A stretch of DNA of 64,000 nucleotides from Roseiflexus sp. RS-1 (lineage in GTDB: Bacteria > Chloroflexota > Chloroflexia > Chloroflexales > Roseiflexaceae), in contig NC_009523.1 in NCBI RefSeq assembly GCF_000016665.1, positions 806,001-870,000 on the forward strand, in the 5' to 3' direction. Below are positions 26,832 to 35,545 of the stretch, in pieces. The notes under the pieces are model-generated. The model was not told where the DNA came from. It saw nothing but the letters and a program-made list of their open reading frames with translations, and ran no database searches. Within the stretch, counting starts at the first letter, position 1; each line of letters begins with the position of its first letter. Both the position numbers and the translations under genes were made by a program.

Positions 26832-29501
26832 ATGCCCGAGTTGAATCTGATCGGTCGAACGATAGGACGCTTTGAGATCCTCAGCGAACTGGGACGCGGC
26901 GGCATGGCTGTGGTCTACAAGGCGCGCCAGACGTCGCCCAATCGAATCGTTGCGCTCAAGGTGCTGCCGCCGGAGTTGAGTCTCGACCGTACCTACATTG
27001 CTCGCTTTCGCCAGGAAGCTGACAGTGCAGCCGCTCTCGAGCATCCCAACATCGTTCCAATCTATGTGGTGGACGAGGCTGAGGGTCTGCACTATATTGC
27101 GATGAAATTCATCGATGGACGCACGCTGAAGGAGATCATCCACGAACGCGGCTCGCTGCCTCTCGATGAGACGATCAGGCTGGTCGAACAGGTTGCCAGC
27201 GCTCTCGACTATGCCCACAGCCGGGGCGTCATCCACCGCGACATCAAACCTTCCAATATGATGCTTGATCGCAACGGCTGGGTCTACCTGACCGACTTTG
27301 GACTGGCACGCGGCACGGGTGGAGGCGGCGGGTTGACCATCGCCGGAACGGTGATGGGAACGCCGGAATATATGTCGCCTGAACAGGCGCAGGGGTTGCC
27401 GAACGTTGGACCGCCGACCGACATCTACGCGCTCGGCGTAGTGGTCTACGAGATGCTCACCGGTCGCATGCCGTTCAAAGCCGATACGCCGATGGCGATG
27501 CTGGTTGCGCGTCTCCAGCACGCGCCCATTCCGCCGCGCGATTTCCGTAGCGATCTGCCGCTGCCGGTCGAGGATGTTATCATGCGCGCGCTGGCGCGCA
27601 AACCGGAGGCGCGCTATCAGAGCGCCGGTGAACTGGTTGCTGCGCTGAAGCAGGCTGCCGGTTTCGGCACAGGTCCGATGCATAGCGCCTCGCCGCCCGT
27701 TTCGCCGCCAGCCGGAACGCCGCTGCCCTACGTGCGCACCGTACCGCCGTCGCCTCCTGCCGGAACGACAGCACCCCGCCCGCCCGAATCTCCTGTTTCC
27801 CCGGTCTACGGGCTGCCGACACAACAGGCTTCACCGCCGTCCGGCGCTCCGACGATGCATGCCACGTCGCCTTCGTATGGAACTCCGGCACAACCCCCTG
27901 CTGGCGCGCCGACAATGCAGGCGATGCCTCCTGGAACCCTGCCGCCGCAGCCTGCCGCGCCGTCTGTGCCGCAAGCGCCGGCGAAGCCGAAGAAAAGCGG
28001 CGGTATGGGGTTGATCGTCGGCGGGATCGCGGCAGTCGTGCTGCTGGCGCTGGTTGCCCTGTTCGCGCTTCGCCCTGCGACGGATGGACAGAACCGACAG
28101 GTCGACGCTGCCCTCGCTCAGGCTCACGAACTGTTCAACCAGCGCGGGAAACTGGATCAGGCTATCGAAGCCTATCAGGAAGTGCTCAGGATCGATAGCG
28201 CCAATGCCGAAGCGCGCACGCGCCTGGCGTTGATCTATCAGATGCGCGCGCGCTATAGCGATGCCGAAGCGGAAGCGCGCGCCGCAATCGATGCCGATAA
28301 CCGTGCGATTCTGGCGCACGCCGTACTCGCTGAGTCGCTGCATAGCCAGGGCAGGTACAACGAGGCGCTCGACGCGGCTGATCGCGCGGTTGCCGCTGAT
28401 CCCGACCATCCGACAGGGTATGGATCACGCGCCATTATCAAGGCAGCCCGCGCCCTCGACGACGCCGATGCGACCATGCTCGCCGAAGCGATCGATGATG
28501 CCGAAATCGCGCTCGAAAAAGCAGCCGGACGGGACAATCTGATCCAGGCGCTGGCGCACAATGCACGCGGCGTTGTCTACTGGTATCAGTATCTGTTCAG
28601 TAACGATGCAGCGATGGTTGCACGCGGCGGCGATGAATTTAATCGCGCTATCGGTCTCCAGGGGCAGATCGCTGTCTTCCACTCTAACCTCGGCTACTTC
28701 TACAACGACCAGGGCGCGAGTGCGCTGCAGCGCGGCAACCGTCAGGAAGCCGTGTCGCTGCTCGATCTGGCGCGGCAACAGTTCGAGCGTGCCCAGGATA
28801 TCGATCCGGTCAATGGGCATGCGCACGCCGGGCTTGGCTGGAACCTCTATTTTTTGGAGGATTATACCGGCGCTGTGGCAGAGTTCGATAAAGCGATCGA
28901 ACTGAACCCGCAGGATACCGATGCACATATTGGCAAGAGTTACGCGCTGCTGGGACTCTCGCCGCCCGACTTCGACGGCGCTATCGCCACCCTGGAGCAG
29001 GCGACCACTGTGGCGCCGTATGTCCCTGAACTCTTCGCGCGCCTTGGATGGACGCATCTGAGCAAGGCGTTCGCAGCAGAAAGCGGCAGCGCAGCGCAGA
29101 CGGCGCTCTTTCAGCGCGCAGAGGATCGTTTCCGCGAAGCGCTGGACCGCAATGATCGTTTCGTCAACGCGATTACCGGTCTTGGATGGGCGCAGTCGGC
29201 GTTGGGGCAGTACGATCAGGCGCTCGACACGCTTCAGCGGTCGCTGGCGATTAAGGAAGACCAGGGAGATGCGCATTTTGGCATTGGCTGGACGTACTAC
29301 AACATGGGGCGCTTCACCGATGCCGAGAGCAGTTTTCGTCGCGCCATCGAGATTCAGCCACTCGATGGCAGCAATTACTACTGGCTCGGATTGACGCTCG
29401 AACAGTTGGGGCGTGTGGAGGAGGCGAAGCAGGCATATCGCACCGCTGTCGAAAAAGGAAACAGTTTCGCACAACAGGAACTGGAACGCCTGGGGCAGTG
29501 A
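26832..29501 (+). CDS. Ser/Thr protein kinase with transmembrane helix and TPR domain
   Basis: Protein of 889 aa. The kinase domain (about 12-275) has Gly loop LGRGGMAVVYKA, catalytic HRDIKPSN, DFGLA and MSPEQAQG. A Pro/Ser/Thr-rich linker (about 280-385), one membrane helix (about 394-416) and at least ten TPRs to the end follow. A Hanks-type kinase whose TPRs would lie outside the membrane is unusual compared with PASTA kinases; they may bind envelope partners. Ribosome site AAAGAGA precedes ATG 26832. Confidence 0.92.
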   Translation: MPELNLIGRTIGRFEILSELGRGGMAVVYKARQTSPNRIVALKVLPPELSLDRTYIARFRQEADSAAALEHPNIVPIYVVDEAEGLHYIAMKFIDGRTLKEIIHERGSLPLDETIRLVEQVASALDYAHSRGVIHRDIKPSNMMLDRNGWVYLTDFGLARGTGGGGGLTIAGTVMGTPEYMSPEQAQGLPNVGPPTDIYALGVVVYEMLTGRMPFKADTPMAMLVARLQHAPIPPRDFRSDLPLPVEDVIMRALARKPEARYQSAGELVAALKQAAGFGTGPMHSASPPVSPPAGTPLPYVRTVPPSPPAGTTAPRPPESPVSPVYGLPTQQASPPSGAPTMHATSPSYGTPAQPPAGAPTMQAMPPGTLPPQPAAPSVPQAPAKPKKSGGMGLIVGGIAAVVLLALVALFALRPATDGQNRQVDAALAQAHELFNQRGKLDQAIEAYQEVLRIDSANAEARTRLALIYQMRARYSDAEAEARAAIDADNRAILAHAVLAESLHSQGRYNEALDAADRAVAADPDHPTGYGSRAIIKAARALDDADATMLAEAIDDAEIALEKAAGRDNLIQALAHNARGVVYWYQYLFSNDAAMVARGGDEFNRAIGLQGQIAVFHSNLGYFYNDQGASALQRGNRQEAVSLLDLARQQFERAQDIDPVNGHAHAGLGWNLYFLEDYTGAVAEFDKAIELNPQDTDAHIGKSYALLGLSPPDFDGAIATLEQATTVAPYVPELFARLGWTHLSKAFAAESGSAAQTALFQRAEDRFREALDRNDRFVNAITGLGWAQSALGQYDQALDTLQRSLAIKEDQGDAHFGIGWTYYNMGRFTDAESSFRRAIEIQPLDGSNYYWLGLTLEQLGRVEEAKQAYRTAVEKGNSFAQQELERLGQ

Positions 29502-29525
29502 ACTGCACGTTATTCGGGAATCGCC

Positions 29526-30488
29526 GTGCCATACGCTTCGCTGCCCGTCACCTATGATCCTCGCGCCCGTCATGTCACGTTCTTCAGCCCGGCGCTCGGT
29601 ATTTCGCGCAGTTTCTTCATCTACATTCCGCCCGATGTCGATGAACGCTGTCCGGCGCCGGCGATCTATCTGCTCCGCGGGCATGAGCGCGAATGGATCA
29701 ACCCTTTCGAGGATCGATCCCGCGACGGCAGGAATGTGATCGATGTCTATGAAGACCTGCGCGCCGCGGGGCGCGTTGGTCCGTTGGCGCTTGTCTTTCC
29801 CGGAACCTCCAGCGATGATAACCGCATCCCCGGCATGCTGGTCAACATGCGCGCGCCGCACCTGGCGAACGGCGCGACCGGCATCGGCAGCGGGCGCTTC
29901 GCCGATTTCTTCTTCGATGATCTGATCCCGTATGTGGATCGACACTTCCCGGTCATTCCCGAAGGAAGGGCGCGGGGCATCGTCGGCTTTTCGCTCGGCG
30001 GCGCTATGGCGCTGTCGGTTGCGGCGCGGCGACCCGATCTGTTTGCCTGCGCTGGCGCGTATGATGGCACATTCCTGTACGCCTGCGACCGGGGGCGGCG
30101 TGTGCGTCGCCGTGACCGGGTGATCGCCAATCCGATGTTCGACGCCGCCTACGGTGTGCCGCGCGATCTGACATTCATCGCCCAACACAACGCCGCCAAT
30201 CTGATCCTGCGCGGTGATGCCGCCGCCCTCGCGCGCGTCGTCTGGGTGGTGGCATATGGTCCGGAATCACAGGAGCCATGGCAGTCGAACTACTATCGCG
30301 GTGAGCATCTGCTGGCATGCCTGCGCGCGCGTGGTCTTGCCAATGCGTTGGAAGACCCGGTGATTCTGGATGGCGATCATACCTGGCGCACCGCTGATCG
30401 TTTTATTGCCCTGACCCTGCCGCTGTACGACCGCGCCCTCCGCCATGAATCATCGAAGGCGCCCGACCGTGTCGAACGCCCTCGATGA
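29526..30488 (+). CDS. alpha/beta-hydrolase, putative esterase (enterochelin-esterase/esterase D-like)
   Basis: Protein of 320 aa with nucleophile elbow GFSLGGAMAL (Ser about 156) and a likely acid/His pair near the C-terminus (DGDHTWRT). No signal peptide. It begins with GTG 24 bases after the kinase stop, so the two may be co-transcribed. Substrate unknown; the family hydrolyses small esters or thioesters. Confidence 0.85.
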   Translation: MPYASLPVTYDPRARHVTFFSPALGISRSFFIYIPPDVDERCPAPAIYLLRGHEREWINPFEDRSRDGRNVIDVYEDLRAAGRVGPLALVFPGTSSDDNRIPGMLVNMRAPHLANGATGIGSGRFADFFFDDLIPYVDRHFPVIPEGRARGIVGFSLGGAMALSVAARRPDLFACAGAYDGTFLYACDRGRRVRRRDRVIANPMFDAAYGVPRDLTFIAQHNAANLILRGDAAALARVVWVVAYGPESQEPWQSNYYRGEHLLACLRARGLANALEDPVILDGDHTWRTADRFIALTLPLYDRALRHESSKAPDRVERPR

Positions 30489-30564
30489 GAGAAGAGAGGA
30501 GAAGGAGATAACAGAATGTTAGCACAAACTTAACATGGATGCAAGAGCCTTTTTGACGTTCTAT

Positions 30565-30593
30565 TTGACACGACCCGCAGATTATCGTACCAT
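30565..30593 (+). promoter_or_regulatory. sigma70-type promoter of the thiamine riboswitch operon
   Basis: TTGACA (30565-30570), 17-bp spacer, TACCAT (30588-30593). It lies about 30 bases before the riboswitch aptamer. Confidence 0.7.
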
Positions 30594-30625
30594 TATGCTT
30601 AACAATCGATAGCGCCGCGCACGGC

Positions 30626-30727
30626 GCAGCTAGGGGAGCCAGGAGAGCCTGGCTGAGAGTGCGGCCCCCACAATGCCGCTGACCCTTTGAACCTGACCTG
30701 GGTCATACCAGCGTAGGGAATGCAACC
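30626..30727 (+). promoter_or_regulatory. TPP riboswitch (THI element)
   Basis: Classic thi-box order: GCTAGGGGAGCC, then GGCTGAGAGTGCGG, then ACCCTTTGAACCTGACCTGG, then GTCATACCAGCGTAGGGAA. It binds thiamine pyrophosphate. The terminator directly downstream indicates control by premature termination when TPP is abundant. Confidence 0.96.
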
Positions 30728-30741
30728 GGTGTACTGATGAA

Positions 30742-30775
30742 CCGCCGCTCCCTACTTCTGGGGGCGGCGGTTTTT
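30742..30775 (+). terminator. Rho-independent terminator, expression platform of the TPP riboswitch
   Basis: An 11-bp stem (CCGCCGCTCCC with GGGGGCGGCGG, one G-T pair) with a 7-base loop and a TTTTT tail. It precedes the first coding region by about 75 bases. Confidence 0.9.
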
Positions 30776-30849
30776 GCATCAGGGGGCAGCGCTCTTCTCT
30801 TCGCTCACAAGAGGACGAAGATGGATTGAACGCTCACAGGGAGGCGACA

Positions 30850-31146
30850 GTGGCGACGATAACCGTCAGTTTCGAGGTGTTGCCGGGCGGATTGCCGGAT
30901 AAAGCCGCAACCTATGCGGCAGTGGACGCAGCCATCGCGGTGGTTGCCGAAAGCGGTCTGACGTACCGGGTGGGTCCGATGGAGACGACCATCGAGGGAG
31001 AGTACGACGACATTATGACGGTGATCAAGCGCGCACAGGAGGCGGTGCTGGCTGCCGGCGCAACACGGGTGTTCACACTGATCAAGGTGGATTACGACCC
31101 GCGCGGTTCGACAATCGCTGAGAAACTGGCGAAGTATGAGGAGTGA
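30850..31146 (+). CDS. MTH1187/YkoF-type thiamine-binding protein (DUF77)
   Basis: Protein of 98 aa from GTG 30850, chosen because GGGAGG lies 5 bases before it; the in-frame TTG at 30826 has no such site. Family hallmarks are the beta strand ITVSFEVLPGG, the GLTYRVGPMETTIEGEYDDIM core and a C-terminal DYDPRGSTI. These small proteins bind thiamine or its pyrimidine precursors and are frequent first genes in TPP-controlled operons. It overlaps the permease start by 11 bases. Confidence 0.9.
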   Translation: MATITVSFEVLPGGLPDKAATYAAVDAAIAVVAESGLTYRVGPMETTIEGEYDDIMTVIKRAQEAVLAAGATRVFTLIKVDYDPRGSTIAEKLAKYEE

Positions 31147-31954
31147 GCAGGCGCAACGGATCGCGCCGGAAACGGCGATCGGGCGGCGCGTCGGCGAGGT
31201 GCGGCGACGCCTGGCGCAGGCGTTCCCGCCGTTCGTTCTGCTGAGCGCGCTGGTAGCGGCATGGGAACTCATCGTATGGCAACTGGCGCTGCCAGCCTGG
31301 TTGCTGCCGCCGCCATCGCGCATCCTGACCACCCTGTTCAGCAATCTGCCGATCCTGGGTGAGCACGTCGCGGCGACGCTGACTGTCACCATTCCCGGCT
31401 TTGGGCTGGCGCTGGTGACCGGCTTTGCGCTGGGAGTGCTGATCGATGCTTCGCCACTGCTGCGGCGCGCCGTCTATCCACTGCTGGTCACATCGCAGAC
31501 GGTGCCGATCGTGGCGATTGCGCCGCTCCTGGTGGTAGGGTTCGGGTTCGGCATGCTCCCCAAGGTGCTGGTCGTCGCGCTGGTGACCTTCTTTCCGATC
31601 GTGGTTAACACTGCCGATGGGCTTCAGGCGGCAGATCGCGATCAGCGGCGATTGCTGGAGGCAATGGGCGCGAATTACTGGCAATTGTTGCGTCTGTTGC
31701 GCCTGCCGGCCGCCCTGCCGTCGATTTTCACCGGTATCAAAGTCGCTATCACCTACAGCGTTATTGGGGCGGTGCTGGCTGAATGGATCGGTGCGAGCGC
31801 CGGGCTTGGCGTCTACATCGCGCGTTCGCTGCGCGCTTTTCGCACCGATCAGGTCTTCGTCGCGGCACTCGTGACATCGCTGCTGACGATAGTCCTGTTC
31901 GCCCTGGTGACGCTGCTGGAGCGCTGGATAGTATCGTGGAGGGACGAACCATGA
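31136..31954 (+). CDS. thiX: ABC transporter permease, thiamine-precursor uptake (ThiX-like)
   Basis: Protein of 272 aa with about six membrane helices and the permease coupling loop EAMGANYWQLLRLLRLPAALP typical of the SsuC/TauC/ThiX group. Its place under a TPP riboswitch with ThiY- and ThiZ-like partners indicates import of a thiamine precursor such as hydroxymethylpyrimidine or formylaminopyrimidine. The stop overlaps the next start by ATGA. Confidence 0.88.
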   Translation: MRSEQAQRIAPETAIGRRVGEVRRRLAQAFPPFVLLSALVAAWELIVWQLALPAWLLPPPSRILTTLFSNLPILGEHVAATLTVTIPGFGLALVTGFALGVLIDASPLLRRAVYPLLVTSQTVPIVAIAPLLVVGFGFGMLPKVLVVALVTFFPIVVNTADGLQAADRDQRRLLEAMGANYWQLLRLLRLPAALPSIFTGIKVAITYSVIGAVLAEWIGASAGLGVYIARSLRAFRTDQVFVAALVTSLLTIVLFALVTLLERWIVSWRDEP

Positions 31955-32937
31955 AACGAACAGGGATCGTGGTGCTGGCGGCGCTGGTGCTGGCGGCGTG
32001 CAGCGCGGCGCCGGCGAGTCCGACGAAGGAGTTGACCCCCGTGCGCGTGGGGCTGGACTGGACGCCGAATACCAACCATACCGGATTGTACGTTGCACGC
32101 GACAAGGGGTACTACCAGGAACAGGGGCTGGATGTCGAGATCCTCGGCGCGCAGGAGGGGGGCACGGTTGAGCAACTTGTGGCGACCGGCAAACTCGACT
32201 TTGGCATTTCGTTCCAGGAAGCGGTGACCCACGCGCGCGTCGAAGGCGTGCCGGTCGTGTCGATTGCGGCGATCATTCAGCACAACACCAGCGGCTTCGC
32301 CAGTCGCGCCGACGAGGGGATTACGCGACCGCGCGATTTCGCGGGCAAGAAATACGGCGCCTTCGGCTCCCCCATCGAGCAGGCGACGATCAAGGGGTTG
32401 ATGGAGTGCGATGGCGCCGGTGATCGCTTCAACGAGGTCGAATTCGTCGATATCGGCAGCACCGATTTCTTTGTCGCCACCGAGCGCGGCGATGTCGATT
32501 TTGTCTGGATTTTCAAGGGCTGGACCGGTATCGAGGCGGAGGTGCGCGGGACGCCGCTCACGATCCTGATGATGAACGACCTCAAGTGCATCCCGGATTA
32601 CTACACCCCCGTGTTGATCACCAGCGAGAAGATGATCGCCGAAAAACCCGATCTGGTGCGCCAGTTCCTGACTGCCACCAGTGCGGGGTATCGCTTTGCC
32701 ATCGAGAACCCCGACGCAGCTGCCGACATTCTGCTGAAGGCGGCGCCTGAACTCGATGCAACCCTGGTCAAACGCAGCCAGCAGTACCTTGCCGGGCAGT
32801 ACCAGGCGGAAGCGCCGCGCTGGGGCGAGCAGAAACTCGATGTCTGGCGCGATTATGCGCAGTGGATGGCGGATCGCGGGCTGATCGCCAGGATGATCGA
32901 GCCGGAGAAAGCCTTTACAAACCAGTTCCTGCCGTAG
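31951..32937 (+). CDS. thiY: ABC substrate-binding lipoprotein, NMT1/THI5-like (ThiY-like)
   Basis: Protein of 328 aa starting at ATG 31951, with GGAGGG 6 bases upstream and a four-base overlap with the permease. A lipoprotein signal ends in LVLAACS (Cys about 17). The body is NMT1/THI5-like (VGLDWTPNTNHTGLYVARDKGYY, later FGSPIEQATIKGL), the fold that binds pyrimidine precursors of thiamine. A longer frame from 31783 is only an in-frame extension. Confidence 0.9.
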   Translation: MKRTGIVVLAALVLAACSAAPASPTKELTPVRVGLDWTPNTNHTGLYVARDKGYYQEQGLDVEILGAQEGGTVEQLVATGKLDFGISFQEAVTHARVEGVPVVSIAAIIQHNTSGFASRADEGITRPRDFAGKKYGAFGSPIEQATIKGLMECDGAGDRFNEVEFVDIGSTDFFVATERGDVDFVWIFKGWTGIEAEVRGTPLTILMMNDLKCIPDYYTPVLITSEKMIAEKPDLVRQFLTATSAGYRFAIENPDAAADILLKAAPELDATLVKRSQQYLAGQYQAEAPRWGEQKLDVWRDYAQWMADRGLIARMIEPEKAFTNQFLP

Positions 32938-32968
32938 GTGCGGTCTGGCGGATGGGCGAAGGACGGGT

Positions 32969-33736
32969 ATGGCAACACTTGAACTGCGCAGCATCAACAA
33001 ATCGTTTCGCGGCGCCGACGGCGCGGTGATGGTGATCGAGCGGTTGAGCATGCAGGCAAACGCCGGTGAATTCGTTGCGATCATCGGTCCAAGCGGCAGC
33101 GGCAAGAGCACCCTGTTCAACATCATCGCCGGGCTGGAAATGCCCGATTCAGGCGCCGTGATCATCGACGGCGTCGATGTCACCGGGCGGCGTGGGCAGG
33201 TGGCGTACATGCCGCAGCGCGACGCGCTCCTCCCATGGCGCAGCGTGATCGAGAACGCGGTGCTGGCGACGATTGTGCAGCGCGGCGATGTGGCCGCCGC
33301 CACCCGCGAAGCACGCGCGCTGCTCGACGACTTTGGACTGACAGGATGGGGCGATGCCCGCCCTGCAATGCTCTCCGGCGGCATGCGGCAACGCGCCGCC
33401 CTGCTGCGCACTGTCCTCTGGCATCGCCCGATCATGCTGCTCGATGAACCCTTTGGCGCACTCGACGCCCTGACCCGCGCCCAACTCCAGCAGTGGCTGC
33501 TCGGCCTGTGGCACCGGCTCGACCGGACGATCCTGCTGGTGACTCACGACATTGATGAAGCGCTGCTGCTGGCAGACCGCGTATACGCGCTGACGCCGCG
33601 CCCGGCGCGAATTGCGCTCGAAGTGGCGGTCGATCTCCCGCGCCCCCGGTCGTATGCAGTCGTTGCCGACCCCGCCTTCGCCCGGCTCAAACTCCGCTTG
33701 CAGCAGGTGCTCATGGTAGAAAAGACTGCGGCCTGA
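32969..33736 (+). CDS. thiZ: ABC transporter ATPase (ThiZ-like)
   Basis: Protein of 255 aa with Walker A GPSGSGKST, signature LSGGMRQR, Walker B IMLLDEPFGALD and H-loop LLVTHDIDEA. It energises the ThiX/ThiY importer. The stop TGA at 33734-33736 uses as its last base the first base of a 116-bp element, so the element may have set the present C-terminus. Confidence 0.9.
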   Translation: MATLELRSINKSFRGADGAVMVIERLSMQANAGEFVAIIGPSGSGKSTLFNIIAGLEMPDSGAVIIDGVDVTGRRGQVAYMPQRDALLPWRSVIENAVLATIVQRGDVAAATREARALLDDFGLTGWGDARPAMLSGGMRQRAALLRTVLWHRPIMLLDEPFGALDALTRAQLQQWLLGLWHRLDRTILLVTHDIDEALLLADRVYALTPRPARIALEVAVDLPRPRSYAVVADPAFARLKLRLQQVLMVEKTAA

Positions 33737-33851
33737 TGGAGATTGAGAATGTATTCCGCTCTACCGCGCTAGCCGTGGGGCTGAAGCCCTCGGCTAGCCA
33801 GGGCGAAGCCCGCCTGCGCGGGCTATAGCGGATTATTTACTCAAAGACCAT
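33736..33851 (-). mobile_element. 116-bp palindromic element, complete copy, inverted
   Basis: Runs from ATGGAGATTGAG to CTCAAAGACCAT, exactly 116 bp, the same length as 5219-5334 and 8568-8683. It abuts the thiZ-like stop codon on the left and the first 154-bp tandem repeat on the right. Confidence 0.8.
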
Positions 33852-34340
33852 AAGCCCTCGCTGAGCGCCTGGAAGCCCCAGCGGGGCCAGGGCGTAGAGT
33901 CCTGGGTGCGCGGGCGCCCCCGCCCGCATGCGCGCCGGAGGCGCGCGCACCTATGAACTTGAATGGGGCGCGGGCGTCTCGCCCGCATGCGGAGACGGCG
34001 AGCGGAAGCCCTCGCTGAGCGCCTGGAAGCCCCGGCGGGGCCAGGGCGTAGAGTCCTGGGTGCGCGGGCGTCCCCGCCCGCATGCGCGCCGGAGGCGCGC
34101 GCACCTATGAACTTGAATGGGGCGCGGGCGTCTCGCCTGCGTGCGGAGACTGCGGGCGGAAGCCCTCGCTGAGCGCCTGGAAGCCCCGGCGGGGCCAGGG
34201 CGTAGAGTCCTGGGTGCGCGGGCGTCCCCGCCCGCATGCGCGCCGGAGGCGCGCGCACCTATGAACTTGAATGGGGCGCGGGCGTCTCGCCCGCATGCGG
34301 AGACGGCGAGCGGAAGCCCTCGCTGAGCGCCTGGAAGCCC
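33852..34340. repeat. 154-bp tandem repeat, three full units plus a partial fourth
   Basis: Units start at 33852, 34006, 34160 and 34314, each opening AAGCCCTCGCTGAGCGCC, with very few differences. Each contains GC-rich palindromes (GCGGGCG/CGCCCGC and GCGCGCC/GGCGCGC). The units are contiguous with no spacers, so this is not a CRISPR array. Frames through it are open only because the unit is GC-rich; none looks like a gene. Confidence 0.92.
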
Positions 34341-34649
34341 CTACGGGGCTTGGGCATCGAGCGCCGGGCAGCATGACGCCGGGCAGCATGAGTGCACCAC
34401 GCGCCTCCTGGGAGCGCGGGCGTCCCACCCGCATGCCCGGCACCTGCGAGCGCGGGCGTCCCGCCGCACGCCCTGAGCCTGGGAGCGTGAGCGTCCCGCT
34501 CGGATGCCCTGAAGAATAAACCACGGATGGGAACGGATGGTACGGATGGACACGAATGGCGGGCAACCGGTCTGCCTCTCGCTGATGAGTCTTATGCCGA
34601 AATGATGGTTGTTGAGCAATTACTCCGCCATAGCTCGCACAGGCGGGGG
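34341..34649. other. GC-rich repeat debris; no gene seen
   Basis: Holds further diverged GGGAGCGCGGGCGTCCC words, a short GGATGG/ACGGATGG repeat (34525-34560), and at about 34604-34649 a decayed left half of the 116-bp element (TGAGCAATTACTCCGCCATAG). Confidence 0.6.
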
Positions 34650-35318
34650 CTAGAGATAGTGCCAGCCCCATTCCCTGCTGACATTGGGATATTTTTGCTT
34701 TAGGGCGTCAGGCAGGTAGATGGCGCCGTAGTCGCGGGCCAGATCCTGATCGGGCAGAGCTTTCATCCGGTATAGGTGTTTCCAGAGTGGCGGAATGAGG
34801 CTGTCGGGTAGTACGGTCACCCGGTCTTGTTCTCTTTTGCCATTGTGCACGGTGATAGTGCGCTGGCGAAATCCACATCCTCAACACGCTGGCGGAGGCA
34901 TTCCATCAGCTGCAGGCCGCTGCCATAGAGGAGTCTGGCCATCAGCTGGTATATACCCGACATCTGAACGACAACACGTTGCACCTCGTCCCGAATCAGA
35001 ACCGTGAAGGCGTTTGGGTTGTTGGGCGCGCAGGGCGTCAATGGAGCTCAGGTCCTGGCAGAGCGCCTCACAATAGAGAAAGAGGAGGGCGGAGAGAGTC
35101 TGAGTCCGGGTAGAGACGGCAACCCGCTCTTCCACAGCCAGACGGGTGAGGAAGGCTTCGCCCCCGGCTGCGCCTATATCGGCGCGGTGGCGTTTGTAGT
35201 GGAACAGGATGGGGTGTCGGATCCAGTCCACGTAAGTGTTCTCGGTGCGGATGGAATAGTGTTTGAGGCGCAGCGTATCCTGAACCTGGTCTTGCAGTTT
35301 CTTGGGTTTTGGTTCCAT
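34650..35318 (-). pseudogene. broken integron-type tyrosine recombinase (IntI/XerC-like)
   Basis: Read leftward from ATG 35318, three overlapping frames together rebuild an integrase. The N-terminal SAM-like domain has LRLKHYSIRTENTYVDWIRH; the central part has [20 protein letters not shown]; then comes [14 protein letters not shown]. Two frameshifts (about 35030 and 34845) separate them. The gene stops at WGWHYL, where a 116-bp-element fragment takes over, so the C-terminal H-x-x-R and Tyr region is gone. Inactive. No convincing attC array is seen. Confidence 0.8.
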
Positions 35319-35401
35319 CACAATTCTCGTGTTACAATAAGGCGGCGGTTGTGCGTAGAGAGGAGCAGAGCGGTTGACAGGGTTATGATACATCTCCCCA
35401 C

Positions 35402-35476
35402 ATGCAACCCCGGGGGCGGATGATACGGAATCTGTATAAGACACATTGGAGAGGAGGAAAGCGGAATCCGTATAAC
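35402..35476 (+). promoter_or_regulatory. 75-bp leader shared by two DUF433/DUF5615 modules (copy 1)
   Basis: Aligns without gaps to 62021-62095 at about 75-80% identity. It has two GGA-TC-GTATAA words 36 bp apart (GTATAA at 35434 and 35470). It ends about 70 bases before the DUF433 start. It could hold two -10 elements or an operator pair. Confidence 0.55.
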
Positions 35477-35545
35477 CAATAGTTAGGCGCATCACAGCGT
35501 GAGCGCCATTGAGAAGAAAGATTTGACTATAGTTAAGGAGGCGCT

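Noticed and set aside
31783-31950. 56-residue N-terminal extension of the ThiY-like protein
   Set aside because: A lipoprotein signal peptide begins at ATG 31951 with its own ribosome site; the extension overlaps the permease gene.
33833-34671. Several leftward and rightward ORFs of 60-188 aa across the 154-bp repeats
   Set aside because: They are period-driven open frames through GC-rich repeats, have no ribosome sites, and the same peptide recurs with each unit.
35478-35515. GTTAGGC followed by a GGCGC/GCGCC dyad as an attC recombination site
   Set aside because: Only one core-like word and a short dyad are present, with no matching second core; insufficient without a covariance search.
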